Counted from the first letter of the stretch, positions 52,416 to 61,032 are shown. The stretch: 64,000 nt of DNA from Mycobacterium kiyosense (GCA_021654635.1 AP025179.1:5332001-5396000); one strand, 5' to 3'. The notes: generated by a model not told the origin, from the sequence alone. Numbers and translations are program-made.

Positions 52416-53642
52416 TTGGCGCAGGACGTCACGACCTCGGACAAAGCAAGCTGGTACCTGCTGGGACCGGCGTTCGTCGCCGCAATCGCCTACGTCGACC
52501 CCGGCAACGTCGCCGCCAACGTCAGCTCCGGCACCCAATTCGGCTACCTGCTGTTATGGGTCATCGTCGTGGCCAACGTGATGGCCGGGCTGGTTCAGTA
52601 CCTCTCGGCCAAGCTCGGCCTGGTCACCGGCCGCTCGCTGCCCGAATCGATCGGCGACCGGATGGGTCGGCCCGCGCGGCTGGTCTACTGGGCACAGGCC
52701 GAGATCGTCGCGATGTCGACGGATGTGGCCGAGGTGATCGGCGGGGCCATCGCACTGCGCATCCTGTTCGGGTTGCCGCTGCCGCTGGGCGGGCTGATCA
52801 CCGGCGTGATCTCGTTGCTGCTGCTGATGGTCAAGGACCGTCGCGGCCAGCGGTTGTTCGAGGTGGTCATCACCGGGCTGCTGCTGATCATCGCGCTGGG
52901 CTTCACCGCCAGCTTCTTCGTCGCCACACCGCCGGCCGGCGAAGTCGTGTCCGGCCTGCTGCCACGCTTCCACGGCACCGAGAGCGTGTTGCTGGCCGCC
53001 GCGATCCTGGGGGCCACCGTGATGCCCCACGCGGTCTACCTGCACTCCGGGTTGGCCCGCGACCGGCACGGCCAGCCCGCGCCCGGGCCGGACCGCCGTC
53101 GACTGTTGCGCATCACCCGGGTGGACGTCGGGATCGCCATGGTGATCGCCGGCGGAGTCAACGCGGCGATGCTGCTGGTCGCCGCCTTCAACATGCGCGG
53201 GCACGGTGACGTCGGGTCCATCGATGCCGCCTACGTCGCGGTCCGAGACACGCTAGGCCCGACGATCGCGGTGCTGTTCGCGGTCGGTTTGTTGACTTCG
53301 GGTTTGGCGTCGTCGTCGGTGGGCGCCTACGCCGGCGCGATGATCATGCAGGGGCTGCTGCACAAGTCGGTGCCGATGGCGCTCCGCCGCCTGGTCACCG
53401 TCTGCCCCGCGATAGCGCTGTTGGCGCTGGACGTGGACCCCACCCGGGCACTGGTGATCTCCCAGGTGGTGCTGTCGTTCGGGATACCGTTCGCGGTGCT
53501 GCCGCTGGTCAGGCTCACCGGAAACCGGGAACTGATGGGCGCCGACGCCAACCACCGGTTGACAACGGCCATTGGCTGGGTGGTCGCGGTGATGATTAGT
53601 GTGCTCAACGTGGCGCTCATCTATCTGACGGTGACGGGCTGA
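52416..53642 (+). CDS. mntH: Nramp-family divalent metal transporter MntH
   Basis: 408 aa, 11 predicted membrane helices. The metal-binding DPGN is in AIAYVDPGNVAANV (helix 1) and MPHAVYLHSGL is in helix 6. Imports Mn2+/Fe2+ with protons. It starts at TTG 52416 behind AGGGCGGTGAG; no in-frame ATG upstream. The last 24 nt and stop are part of a 27-bp direct repeat that recurs at 54379-54405, so the 3' end of this gene has been duplicated across a 760-bp segment. Confidence 0.95.
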   Translation: MAQDVTTSDKASWYLLGPAFVAAIAYVDPGNVAANVSSGTQFGYLLLWVIVVANVMAGLVQYLSAKLGLVTGRSLPESIGDRMGRPARLVYWAQAEIVAMSTDVAEVIGGAIALRILFGLPLPLGGLITGVISLLLLMVKDRRGQRLFEVVITGLLLIIALGFTASFFVATPPAGEVVSGLLPRFHGTESVLLAAAILGATVMPHAVYLHSGLARDRHGQPAPGPDRRRLLRITRVDVGIAMVIAGGVNAAMLLVAAFNMRGHGDVGSIDAAYVAVRDTLGPTIAVLFAVGLLTSGLASSSVGAYAGAMIMQGLLHKSVPMALRRLVTVCPAIALLALDVDPTRALVISQVVLSFGIPFAVLPLVRLTGNRELMGADANHRLTTAIGWVVAVMISVLNVALIYLTVTG

Positions 53643-53645
53643 ATG
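53619..53645. repeat. 27-bp direct repeat, left copy (3' end of mntH)
   Basis: Begins ATCTATCTGACGG and ends GGGCTGAATG. Identical over 27 bp to 54379-54405. Here it encodes the last residues of MntH and its stop. Confidence 0.95.
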
Positions 53646-53674
53646 AAAAGGTGCTTCTAGCTGTGAAAATGCCC

Positions 53675-53785
53675 TTACTGGGTGTCGGCCAGGACAGCGC
53701 GCGGCACCCAAGCAAGCGGGTGGCCGTCGACCTCAAGGTGGTCAGCGAGGCAGGCAACGGTGGCGATCAGCAGTTCGGTAGTCAT
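53675..53785 (-). CDS. Short hypothetical ORF in the inserted segment
   Basis: 36 aa: begins MTTELLIATVACLADHLEV, ends PLAWVPRAVLADTQ. No family recognised. It may be a fragment of a larger protein, or spurious. A palindrome GCACAACATTGTGC (53821-53834) lies upstream. Confidence 0.3.
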   Translation of the reverse strand: MTTELLIATVACLADHLEVDGHPLAWVPRAVLADTQ

Positions 53786-53858
53786 GCCGACATGCTGCAC
53801 CAGTCCTGACCTGCGGTGAAGCACAACATTGTGCGCTATTACCAAGGGCGGCAATGGT

Positions 53859-54119
53859 TTACAAGACTTTCTTTGCGCCGCCGTGTCCGCTGCATGTGTC
53901 ATCCTCGCTGGGATTCTCACTGAACGACCAGCAACCGTCGTTACACAACGCGGTGGCACCGTCCGGCTGTGTAGACACTCCGCAGATTGGCCGGTGTACG
54001 CAGTTGCCAGAAGCGGCCTTGTAGTAGCCCTTGGAGCACGATTGCGCGCTGGCTTGCGGCGGCGGGGCAAGCGCGGCCGTGCCGATGAACGCTGCGACGA
54101 CAACTATCCGAAGAAACAT
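53859..54119 (-). CDS. Small secreted Cys-containing protein, DUF3761 family
   Basis: 86 aa from ATG 54119 behind GGGAAGGGG. A clear signal peptide (FLRIVVVAAFIGTAALA) ends near ASAQS. The mature part has CSKGYYKAASGNCVHRP, ATALCNDGCWSFSEN and TCSGHGGAKK, the DUF3761 pattern with six cysteines likely paired in disulfides. Function of the family is unknown. It is the main cargo of the segment bounded by the 27-bp repeats. Confidence 0.82.
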   Translation of the reverse strand: MFLRIVVVAAFIGTAALAPPPQASAQSCSKGYYKAASGNCVHRPICGVSTQPDGATALCNDGCWSFSENPSEDDTCSGHGGAKKVL

Positions 54120-54378
54120 GGCTACCCCTTCCCGGTGGTGATCCAACAGGGCGCAGCGTAGGCGGACACCGACCCGACTGGGAACAATTTCGGTGAAATG
54201 CCGCACCAAGAAGCCCGCAAGAGAGTCGGGCACTACGGGGGTGATGTACTTGATTGGTGCACCGCTCAGGAGACGCCACGGACGGGTCGGCTCACCTTAA
54301 GATAATGAGCCGCACAACGGACACCAGCAACCACGTTTTTGCAGGTCAAAGCACAATGGTGAGTAAGTGCTAACGCTG

Positions 54379-54405
54379 ATCTATCTGACGGTGACGGGCT
54401 GAATG
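54379..54405. repeat. 27-bp direct repeat, right copy
   Basis: Identical to 53619-53645. The final ATG (54403-54405) is the start codon of the GGCT-like gene, and the preceding TGA is the relic of the mntH stop. Confidence 0.95.
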
Positions 54406-54867
54406 CGAGCGGGCCGACACCTCTACTTCGCATACGGATCGAATCTGTGCGTGCGCCAGATGGCGGCCCGCTGCCCCGACGCAGGCGACCCGCGCCCGGC
54501 GGTGCTCGGCGACCACTGCTGGCTGATCAACCAACGCGGCGTAGCCACCGTCGAGCCGCTGGCCGGTGGTGAGGTGCACGGCGTACTGTGGCGGCTCTCC
54601 GACGACGACCTAACCCGGTTGGACAGCGCCGAGGGCGTGCCGGTGCGCTACCGGCGCGATGAGCTGACCGTGCGACTGGGTAATGGTTCGACAGCGGCGG
54701 CGTGGGTGTACATCGACCCGCGGGTGAGCGCGGGGCCGCCCCGGCCGGGCTATCTGCAGCGCATCATCGACGGCGCAGTGCACCACGGGTTGCCGCAACG
54801 CTGGATCGACTTCTTGCACCGCTGGGATCCGGTGAGCTCCGCGCCGGCCGCGCGGTGTTTCTCCTAG
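54403..54867 (+). CDS. Gamma-glutamylcyclotransferase-like (GGCT/AIG2 fold) protein
   Basis: 154 aa. The substrate loop YFAYGSNLC (residues 8-16) and a catalytic-type Glu in RLDSAEGVPVRYRR (about residue 77) mark the GGCT fold. HGVLWRLSDDDL is also typical. Members cleave gamma-glutamyl amines or release 5-oxoproline; the substrate here is unknown. The start falls inside the right 27-bp repeat, so its translation signals come from the copied mntH end. Confidence 0.9.
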   Translation: MRAGRHLYFAYGSNLCVRQMAARCPDAGDPRPAVLGDHCWLINQRGVATVEPLAGGEVHGVLWRLSDDDLTRLDSAEGVPVRYRRDELTVRLGNGSTAAAWVYIDPRVSAGPPRPGYLQRIIDGAVHHGLPQRWIDFLHRWDPVSSAPAARCFS

Positions 54868-54883
54868 TAGAGGGAGTTTATTG

Positions 54884-55702
54884 GTGGCCAAGGACTTTCG
54901 GTTCGGGTTGAGCCTGCGATTCTTCAAGTCCCGCGATGCTCTGGTGGACACCGCCAAGCGCGCCGAGGATTCGGGGTTCGACATACTCTGTGTGCCGGAC
55001 CATCTCGGTGCGGCGGCACCGTTTCCGACGCTGACCGCAGCCGCCATGGTCACCACGACGCTGCGGCTGAGCATGTATGTGCTCAACGCCGCCTTCTACA
55101 AGCCGGCCCTACTGAGCCGAGACCTGGGTTGTCTGGACTTGATCAGCGACCAGCGTGTCGAGGTCGGGCTCGGAACTGGTTATGTCCGTGAGGAATTCGA
55201 GGCGGCCGAGCTGCCATACCCCAGCGCCGGAGCACGCGTCGACTACCTCGAGCACATGACGAAATGCCTCAGTGAGCATCACCCGAAGATGCCGATCCTG
55301 ATCGCCGGCAACGGTGACCGGGTGCTGACCCTTGCTGCGCGTTATGCCGACATCGTCGGGTTGACCGGGGCCCGGGTGCGCGAGGCCGACGACCCGCTGA
55401 CCGAACGCGTCGAGTTCGTCCGGGCCGCTGCCGGCGACCGCTTCGACTCGCTGGAGCTGAACCTCGCGGTGACGGCGATGCCACGTGCTGGGGAGACCGT
55501 GCCCGACTTGGCGATGACGCGGCGCTACTCGCCGGGGATGTCGGACGAGGAGCTGCTGGCGATGCACTCGGTGCTCACCGGGTCGCCGGGTGCGATCGCC
55601 GACACGCTGCGGGAATACCGGGACAAGTACGGCGTGACGTCGATTACCGTGCAGGACAACAACCTCCAGAATTTCGCGAAGGTGATCGACAAGCTGCGCT
55701 GA
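54884..55702 (+). CDS. LLM-class F420-dependent oxidoreductase (third in window)
   Basis: 272 aa from GTG 54884, 7 bp after GGGAG; TTG 54881 is the alternative. Luciferase-like barrel: RFGLSLRFFKSRDAL, LSRDLGCLDLISDQRVEVGLGTGYVREEFEAA and MPILIAGNGDRVLTLAARYADIVGL. This matches the TIGR03621-type F420 family by eye. Follows the GGCT gene by 16 bp, so probably co-transcribed. No KstR-type motif is upstream, unlike the other two LLM genes. Confidence 0.9.
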   Translation: MAKDFRFGLSLRFFKSRDALVDTAKRAEDSGFDILCVPDHLGAAAPFPTLTAAAMVTTTLRLSMYVLNAAFYKPALLSRDLGCLDLISDQRVEVGLGTGYVREEFEAAELPYPSAGARVDYLEHMTKCLSEHHPKMPILIAGNGDRVLTLAARYADIVGLTGARVREADDPLTERVEFVRAAAGDRFDSLELNLAVTAMPRAGETVPDLAMTRRYSPGMSDEELLAMHSVLTGSPGAIADTLREYRDKYGVTSITVQDNNLQNFAKVIDKLR

Positions 55703-55772
55703 TCGCGTTTGGGCTCCCGAACCCTGCATTCCCAGCGCCCTCGCTGCTTGGGTTGTCGGGCCTGAGCGCCGC

Positions 55773-56471
55773 GCGTGAAGCCTCGGCGTCCGGCGTGAAC
55801 CCTGGGCGTCGGGCGTGAACCCTAGGCGTCCGGCGTGAAGCCTGGGCGGGAATTCGGCCAAAATGCCGCCCTACGCTCACACCCAAAACCCTTAGCTCAC
55901 ACCGAAAGCCGTAGATTCACACCCATCGCCAAGGATGCACAACCAAACGGGGTCAACCCGACCCCGCCCCTGCTCTATACCACACTTCGGCCCCGCTCCC
56001 GCTTCCCGCGTGAACCCTCGGCGTCGGGCGTGAACCCTAGGCGCCGGGCGTGAAGCCTGGGCGTCGGGCGTGAAGCCTCGGCGGGAATTCGGCCAAAATG
56101 CCGCCCTACGCTCACACCCAAAACCCTTAGCTCACACCGAAAGCCGTAGATTCACACCCATCGCCAAGGATGCACAACCAAATGGGGTCAACCCGACCCC
56201 GCCCTGCTCTGTACCACACTTCGGCCCCGCGCCCGCTTCCCGCGTGAACCCTGGGCGCCGGGCGTGAACCCTGGGCGCCGGGCGTGAAGCCTGGGCGCCG
56301 GGCGTGAACCCTGAACGTCGGGCGTGAACCCTGGGCGCCGGGCGTGAAGCCTGGGCGTCCCCCGTGAAGCCTAGGCGGGAATCCGGCCGAAATCCCGCCC
56401 TACGCTCACACCCAAAACCCTTAGCTCACACCGAAAGCCGTAGATTCACACCCATCGCCAAGGATGCACAC
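55773..56471. repeat. Composite tandem array: 20-bp minisatellite nested in a 235-bp repeat
   Basis: Units of the type GCGTGAACCCTGGGCGTCGG repeat every 20 bp in three clusters: four units from 55773, four from 56008, seven from 56242. The clusters are joined by a near-identical block (GGGAATTCGGCCAAAATGCC through CCCCGCCC). Parts of that block also keep a 20-bp period (GCTCACACCCAAAACCCTTA, GCTCACACCGAAAGCCGTAG, ATTCACACCCATCGCCAAGG). The period between clusters is 235 and 234 bp. Open frames through it are uninformative, so it is non-coding. Confidence 0.92.
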
Positions 56472-56541
56472 ACCAGCGCAGAAAATGGCTGCCACGACTA
56501 CGACGCGGGATTCACTCGCGGTAGCAGGTATCGCGCGTGAT

Positions 56542-58063
56542 TCAGGCTGGGGCTGGTCGTGGCGCAAAGTTGCCGTGGAACCCCTGCGGGATGTGGTGGG
56601 TGAGCTGAGCAGTGGCGACCGGTCCGCTGCTGGGATCACGCGCGTCCAGGATCACCAGTCGGGACACATGTTGCCGAGCTTGATATTCGACGGTGAGCAG
56701 CCAGCCTTCGTCCTCGGCGGACGCATCGGGACGAGGGACGAACACCGGTTCGCAGAAGCTGTTGCCGGCGCCCGCCGCGGTGTAGGTGTTCTCGGAGTGG
56801 TCGCTGAGGTCGACCTTGGTGATCGAGTCGTACAGCGACGACAAGTGCCGGCGGCTGGTGAAGTAGGCGTAACGGTGTGGCATACCCTCGCGGTCAGGAT
56901 GATGACGTGGGAACTCACAGATGCTGTCGCTCAGCGTTTCTCGAAGCACGCGTCCAAATTTGGTGAGCCGGAATCGGGTCAGCTTCGAGGGTGATTCGCG
57001 CAGCGGCGTGGTCTGAAAACGTGCGATACTCCTGAGCAGCTGCGGGTTTTTCGTAGGTGACTGCGTCGACAACGACTTCGTCGCCGTCGTCGTAGGCGTT
57101 GCTGAGGTGGAATTGCAGGACTGCCGGCGACTCAATGCGGCGGATCTCCCCGCCGTCGCGGGGCACGAGGATGAACGCAGTGCCCTTCTCGGGGCGGTAA
57201 CGCAGCGCGTCGCCGATCGGCTTGCGGCCCAACGCAACCGACATAAGGTCCGGGATGATCGGCGATACCAGGAACACCAGGTAGCGCTCGGTGATGGCGA
57301 AGTCGTGCGTCATGGCCAGATAGGGCAGCCGCGCCGAACGCAAATATCGCAGGCTGCCCTTCGGGTCGGTGTGGTAGATGCGAAGGTGCGGACGCGGAAT
57401 GAATTCGACACCGAAGTTGTACATGTCGCCGGTGCGAGGACATATGCTCGGATGCGCGGAATAGGCGCCCATCCTGGCCAACTCTCCGCCGAATCGGCGT
57501 GGCCCAACGGTTTCCAGCGTGTCAGGGTTGATCTCGTAGGGAGCCCCGCCCTCCCACAGCGCGTAGAGGCGGCCAGCGTGCTCGACGATGTTGGTATTGG
57601 CCAGGTTTGGCGGCGTCTTGCCGATGTTGGCCCGCCAGCCGCCCGGCGCCGCGGTGCCCAGATGGGTGACGCCGCCCTTGCCCTGGTAGTGCCGGGTACG
57701 TACGTAGCGGTTCCGATAGTGCACTGCACCATCGCGGATGGTGAACGCCGAGAGCATGCCGTCGCCGTCGAAGAGGTGGTGCAGCGGCCGGCCCGTGTGG
57801 TCCTGCCAGCGGCCGGGGCCGTTGCGGTAGAGCGTGCCGCACAGTTCGGCGGGGATGGCGCCGTCGACCTGGTCCACCGCGTAGTCGAATTCGCTGGGTT
57901 GGGGTTCGCTGACGCCGAGGCTGAGCAGGTCGTCGCCGGACAACGCCGAGAGCCGCGCGGTGGCCCTGGCTCGCTCCTCCAACGGCAGCGACGCCAGATA
58001 CCGGCGTAGCGCCGGTAGTGCGGTCAGGTCGAGCGGGGTCGTGGTCTGCGTCGGTTGCGTCAC
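56542..58063 (-). CDS. Carotenoid cleavage oxygenase (RPE65 family), split by a +1 frameshift
   Basis: GTG 58063 behind GGAGGACG begins a protein of 506 aa once one base is removed. Fe(II)-binding His positions are visible: YSAHPSICPRTGD, YLAMTHDFAI, VLQFHLSNAYDDGDEV and, after the shift, PQGFHGNFAP. The break is at an A4 run (57016-57019; T4 on the coding strand). With three T the text reads EYRTFQTTPLRESPSKLTRF, joining the frame that ends at 56542. Family members cleave carotenoids or stilbene-like double bonds. Rv0654 and Rv0913c are homologs. Divergent from a TetR gene, with an operator between. Confidence 0.88.
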
Positions 58064-58087
58064 CGCGCACCGTCCTCCGACTAGGAA

Positions 58088-58117
58088 ACTGAGACGAATC
58101 GTAAAGTTAGTCTCAGT
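58088..58117. promoter_or_regulatory. Probable TetR operator (oxygenase/TetR divergent region)
   Basis: ACTGAGAC (58088-58095) and GTCTCAGT (58110-58117) form perfect 8-bp arms around 14 bp, in the 93 bp between divergent starts. Confidence 0.65.
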
Positions 58118-58156
58118 TGGCGGTGGAGTCAACAACCTGCGGTACAAATACCGGTG

Positions 58157-58717
58157 ATGCCCTCAACTCGTTCCTGGGACGCGCTGGTACAGGCGACGTT
58201 GCTGTTGATCGCCGAAAGCGGCATCGACTCGCTGACCTTGAGCCAGGTCGCCGAACGGGCGGGGGTCTCCCGCGCCACGGCCTACCGCGAGTTCGGCGAC
58301 AAAGACGGATTGATATCCGCGGTGGCGCAACACGAGATCCAGCAGATGGCCGTCGCGGTGATGACCCGCGCCGACGCACACGCCGACCCCGCGACGTTGG
58401 TGCCCACGACCGTCCTGGCCGCCTTGCGCTACCTGCGCAACCACGCCGCCTTCACCTATGTGCGCGACCACGAACCGCACTGGCTGCTACAGGCAGTGGT
58501 GCGAGTCGGCGAGGCGCGGATGAACGTCATACAAACCGTGTCCGCAACCGTCGCGCCGGCGATCGCCGCCACAAAGTATCCGTATCCGCTGCTGCCGCCA
58601 CTGCAGGCAGCCGAAATCATCGTTCGCACAGTGCTTTCGCACACCTTGATCGAGCGCAGCGCGCTCACCGACGAGCAGGTCGCCGACGCGGTGACGCGCG
58701 CGATCACCATCGGCTGA
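58157..58717 (+). CDS. TetR-family transcriptional regulator
   Basis: 186 aa. The N-terminal helix-turn-helix is SLTLSQVAERAGVSRATAYREFGDKDGLISAV (residues about 22-52), followed by a ligand domain with ALRYLRNHAAFTYVRDHEP. ATG 58157 is one codon after a possible GTG start. There is no strong ribosome site, so a leaderless transcript is possible. It probably represses the divergent carotenoid oxygenase and itself through the 58088-58117 inverted repeat. Confidence 0.92.
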   Translation: MPSTRSWDALVQATLLLIAESGIDSLTLSQVAERAGVSRATAYREFGDKDGLISAVAQHEIQQMAVAVMTRADAHADPATLVPTTVLAALRYLRNHAAFTYVRDHEPHWLLQAVVRVGEARMNVIQTVSATVAPAIAATKYPYPLLPPLQAAEIIVRTVLSHTLIERSALTDEQVADAVTRAITIG

Positions 58718-58839
58718 GCCGTGCGGCGGTGAGCACGGCGCGGACCACCGGCGCACGCCCTGATGCCGCACTTTCGCCGCCCTCCGATTAGCATGAGGGA
58801 TCCTCGCGGGTTCTCAGCACCTATTTCGGTAGGCCACTC

Positions 58840-58912
58840 GCCCCCGTAGCTCAGGGGATAGAGCACGGCTCTCCTAAAGCCGGTGTCGCAGGTTCGAATC
58901 CTGCCGGGGGCA
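58840..58912 (+). tRNA. tRNA-Arg (anticodon CCT)
   Basis: 73-nt cloverleaf: acceptor GCCCCCG/CGGGGGC, D-arm GCTC...GAGC, anticodon stem CGGCT/AGCCG with loop CTCCTAA (anticodon CCT), T-arm GCAGG-TTCGAAT-CCTGC. The discriminator is A and CCA is not encoded. It marks the border between the syntenic region and the accessory segment to the right. Confidence 0.97.
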
Positions 58913-59184
58913 CGAGGTCTGAAATGCCTGCTCAGTGCCGATTTTTAGTCAGCGTCAGCCAGCACCTGAATCCAGCGTGTCGGTCAGCTGACCGAAGGAT
59001 GACCGCGCCGGATGGCGCCGCGGTTTTCGGGTGGTTCCGGGCCCGCGGCGGTGACGGTGACTCAGTGCCGGGATTTTGGACTTGCGATTCGTCCCGCACC
59101 GGCCGCCCCATCTGGTTACTATCGCGCTGTCGTCGTTTCGGGCTCGCGACATCTCTCGACGTAACTGATTTGTTGGAGGTGCGG
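58913..59184. other. 272-bp region between the tRNA and the PE gene
   Basis: No gene supported. An open frame in phase with the PE gene runs from 58924, but PE consensus and GGAGG place the real start at 59185. No att-like copy of the tRNA 3' end was found in the window. Confidence 0.4.
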
Positions 59185-60045
59185 GTGTCCTACGTCAGCG
59201 TAGTGCCGGAAACGGTGGCGGCTGCGGCGTCGAACTTGGCGAATCTCGGTTCCACGATCAGCGCGGCCAACGCAGCGGCGGCAGCCCCGACCACCAGCGT
59301 GTTGGCTGCTGCCCAGGATGAGGTGTCCACGGCGATCGCCGCGCTGTTCGGCAGCCATGCACACCAATTCCAGGCGCTCAGTGCTAAAGCTGCGGCGTTT
59401 CACGACCAGTTCGTACAGGCCTTGACCGGCGGCGCCGCCTCCTATGTGAAAGCTGAGGCCGCCAACGTGCTGGGGTTGATGTCCGGCTCGCAGGCCGGAG
59501 CACTTGGAGCGGCAGCGGCCGCGGGCGGCCCGGCGGCTTTCGATGTCGGAAGTATCTTCAATTTTCTTGGCGAGATCGCGCCCGCAACGGAAAAGTTTCT
59601 TGACCAGTTAACACCAAAGTTAGAGGCGGACTTCAAAGCAGCGGAATTAGCGGCGCGAGATCTGCGTAGTAAGCAGCTGGTAGCCAAGGGTCTCAGAATC
59701 CTTGCCAAGGACGGAGCGATACTCTATACCGACGGTAAGGAAATCCTCGCAGTCGGGGGCCGCTATCCGTTTCTCTACAGTCCAGACTTCATCTATGCCA
59801 GAAAATTCATTACGGACGCCTGGGGAGTTACCCCGCAAACTTTGAATACTCTTTTGCAATCGGAAATACACGTCTTTGCGCGCAGCGAAGGGCTCGCCCA
59901 AAATTTCTTCCAGAAGGTCGGCAACCAGATCTATCAGATCGAGACCAACGCCCAAGGCACCGTCATCAACAAGTTCTTGACGACCGAAGCGATATTCAAG
60001 CGGTGGGTAGCCATGACCGCCAACGGCCCCCGGTTGAGGGTCTAG
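59185..60045 (+). CDS. PE-domain protein with an unrecognised C-terminal domain
   Basis: 286 aa from GTG 59185, 6 bp after TTGGAGG. Residues 1-95 are a standard PE domain ([20 protein letters not shown]). An Ala/Gly linker follows, then about 175 residues not resembling PGRS, PE-PPE hydrolase or any domain I know. This part has a helical charged start ([18 protein letters not shown]), a mid part with [17 protein letters not shown], and an end [18 protein letters not shown] then [10 protein letters not shown]. The C-terminal coding sequence uses TTA Leu and ATA Ile codons, rare in the neighbours, so this half was probably acquired. It could be an exported effector or toxin module; that is speculation. 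Confidence 0.85.
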   Translation: MSYVSVVPETVAAAASNLANLGSTISAANAAAAAPTTSVLAAAQDEVSTAIAALFGSHAHQFQALSAKAAAFHDQFVQALTGGAASYVKAEAANVLGLMSGSQAGALGAAAAAGGPAAFDVGSIFNFLGEIAPATEKFLDQLTPKLEADFKAAELAARDLRSKQLVAKGLRILAKDGAILYTDGKEILAVGGRYPFLYSPDFIYARKFITDAWGVTPQTLNTLLQSEIHVFARSEGLAQNFFQKVGNQIYQIETNAQGTVINKFLTTEAIFKRWVAMTANGPRLRV

Positions 60046-60183
60046 CCGTTCCATCCGTCCCGAGTTGGCTCATCTTAGTGTTCAAGTTGGACGCCGATTG
60101 GGTATTACCTCGGGTGAGGCCTGACAGTGTTTCGGCTGACGCTTGACAGTTGTGTCGCTTGATCTTTGACTCTCCGATCCGGC
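60046..60183. other. 138-bp probable IS end remnant
   Basis: No gene. Near 60120-60152 the repeated GACAGT/GACAGTT motifs and GCTTGACAG recall the ends of IS21/IS481-type elements (weak evidence). It adjoins the transposase-like tail of the TetR gene. Confidence 0.35.
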
Positions 60184-60306
60184 TCAGGAGTGGTTCCGGG
60201 CGATCTCCTTGAGTGCCGCCTTCTCCAGCTCCGCATCGGCCAACAGTCGCTTGAGCATTGCGTTCTCGCGCTCGCAGTCTTCGAGCCGCTTGGCGTCCTC
60301 GGCCCC
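60184..60306 (-). mobile_element. Remnant of an IS3-family transposase OrfA (C-terminal leucine zipper)
   Basis: The last 40 codons of the TetR reading frame encode GAEDAKRLEDCERENAMLKR then LLADAELEKAALKEIAR. This is the typical OrfA C-terminus of IS3-family elements (KRLKELExEN.xLKRLLAxAELxKxxLKE). No OrfB or inverted repeats follow, so only a fragment survives. Confidence 0.7.
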
Positions 60307-60888
60307 CAGCCGGGACGGGACGCATAACCCGCCGAGCACGATGTCGCTGATTTGCGCGATCATGTCGTCTCCGCCGATCGGGCCTTCGGGATTCCACCAC
60401 TTGGTGAGCCAGTTGCAAGCCCCGATCATGGTCATGGCGGCTACATGGGGGGTGGACTGTGCTCCGGAAGGTGCCATCCGCAACTGCGGCCGCCATCACC
60501 CCCCCTCCACGAGGCGAATGTATTCGCGGTCTCGCTCGTGCCAGTCCTCGGCGAGGTTCGACATGGCGATCTCGTGCAGGTATACGGCGGCGAAGTCGTA
60601 GATGTCGATGATCACCCGGATATGAAGGGCGATGAGCGCACGAACCTTCTGTTCCGAAGTCTGGTCCGACTCGGCGATGACGCCCGACTCCCGCACGATG
60701 CGCTCGGTGGGAATCCGAATCACGGCGGTAAGCAGGTCCTCTTTGGTGCTGATGTAGTTGTAGAGGCTCCCCTTGAGCATGCCGAGATTGTCGGCGATCT
60801 CCTCTAGGGTCGCTTGGGCGAATCCACGCTGACGAAACACCTTGGCAGCGGATGCAACCACGTCGTCCCAGCGGTTCGGTCTCGCCAT
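60184..60888 (-). pseudogene. TetR-family regulator with in-frame stop and transposase-derived tail
   Basis: ATG 60888 (MARPNRWDDVVASAAKVF) opens a TetR helix-turn-helix (QATLEEIADNLGMLKGSLYNYI). As sequenced it stops at 60496 in GAGGGGGGGTGA. The same phase resumes below as HVAAMTMIGACNWLTKWWNP and QISDIVLGGL, clear TetR C-terminal text. One extra G at the G7 run (60499-60505) and one fewer at the G6 run (60447-60452) would read VEGGVMAAAVADGTFRSTVHP and restore the gene. So two compensating homopolymer errors, or a real break, are possible. The tail past about residue 194 is IS3 OrfA sequence. Likely repressor of the divergent thiolase. Confidence 0.75.
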
Positions 60889-60924
60889 CGATTGTCTTCT
60901 CCCCGCGCCCTCGCGCCGTTGAAT

Positions 60925-60938
60925 CAAACATTGGTTTG
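60925..60938. promoter_or_regulatory. TetR-type operator, copy 1
   Basis: CAAACATTGGTTTG: 5-bp arms CAAAC/GTTTG around 4 bp, 37 bp upstream of the TetR start. The same arms recur at 60984-60997. Confidence 0.7.
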
Positions 60939-60983
60939 CTCTGCAGCATACCAAAACCGGCGGGTTGACACCGCAAAGTTGGA

Positions 60984-60997
60984 CAAACTACGGTTTG
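60984..60997. promoter_or_regulatory. TetR-type operator, copy 2
   Basis: CAAACTACGGTTTG, same arms and spacing as copy 1, 59 bp centre to centre, 36 bp upstream of the thiolase start. Paired sites in a divergent promoter suggest one regulator controlling both genes. Confidence 0.7.
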
Positions 60998-61032
60998 GTT
61001 AAATTCACGCGACTCGATCCAGGAGGTAGAGC

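Larger units (their letters stand above)
53646..54378. mobile_element. Segment inserted between the 27-bp direct repeats
   Basis: 733 bp between repeats. At the right copy, mntH-derived text is followed at once by the GGCT gene's ATG (TGAATG), as if mntH and that gene once abutted. The segment carries two minus-strand ORFs, one a DUF3761 secreted protein. No transposase or terminal inverted repeats are visible, so recombination or integrase-type insertion is more likely than an IS. Confidence 0.6.

Noticed and set aside
53821..53834. GCACAACATTGTGC as a KstR or LexA-type site
   Set aside because: It does not fit TnnAACnnGTTnnA or the mycobacterial SOS box and lies between two minus-strand ORFs; noted only as a palindrome.
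54120..54378. Additional gene in the right part of the inserted segment
   Set aside because: Open frames there are short, lack start signals and have no recognisable text.
55835..56267. Two near-identical 65-72-residue ORFs inside the repeat array
   Set aside because: They are the same repeat translated twice, with no ribosome site and low information content.
55773..56400. CRISPR array
   Set aside because: The repeats are contiguous 20-bp units without unique spacers of constant length, and no cas gene is in the window.
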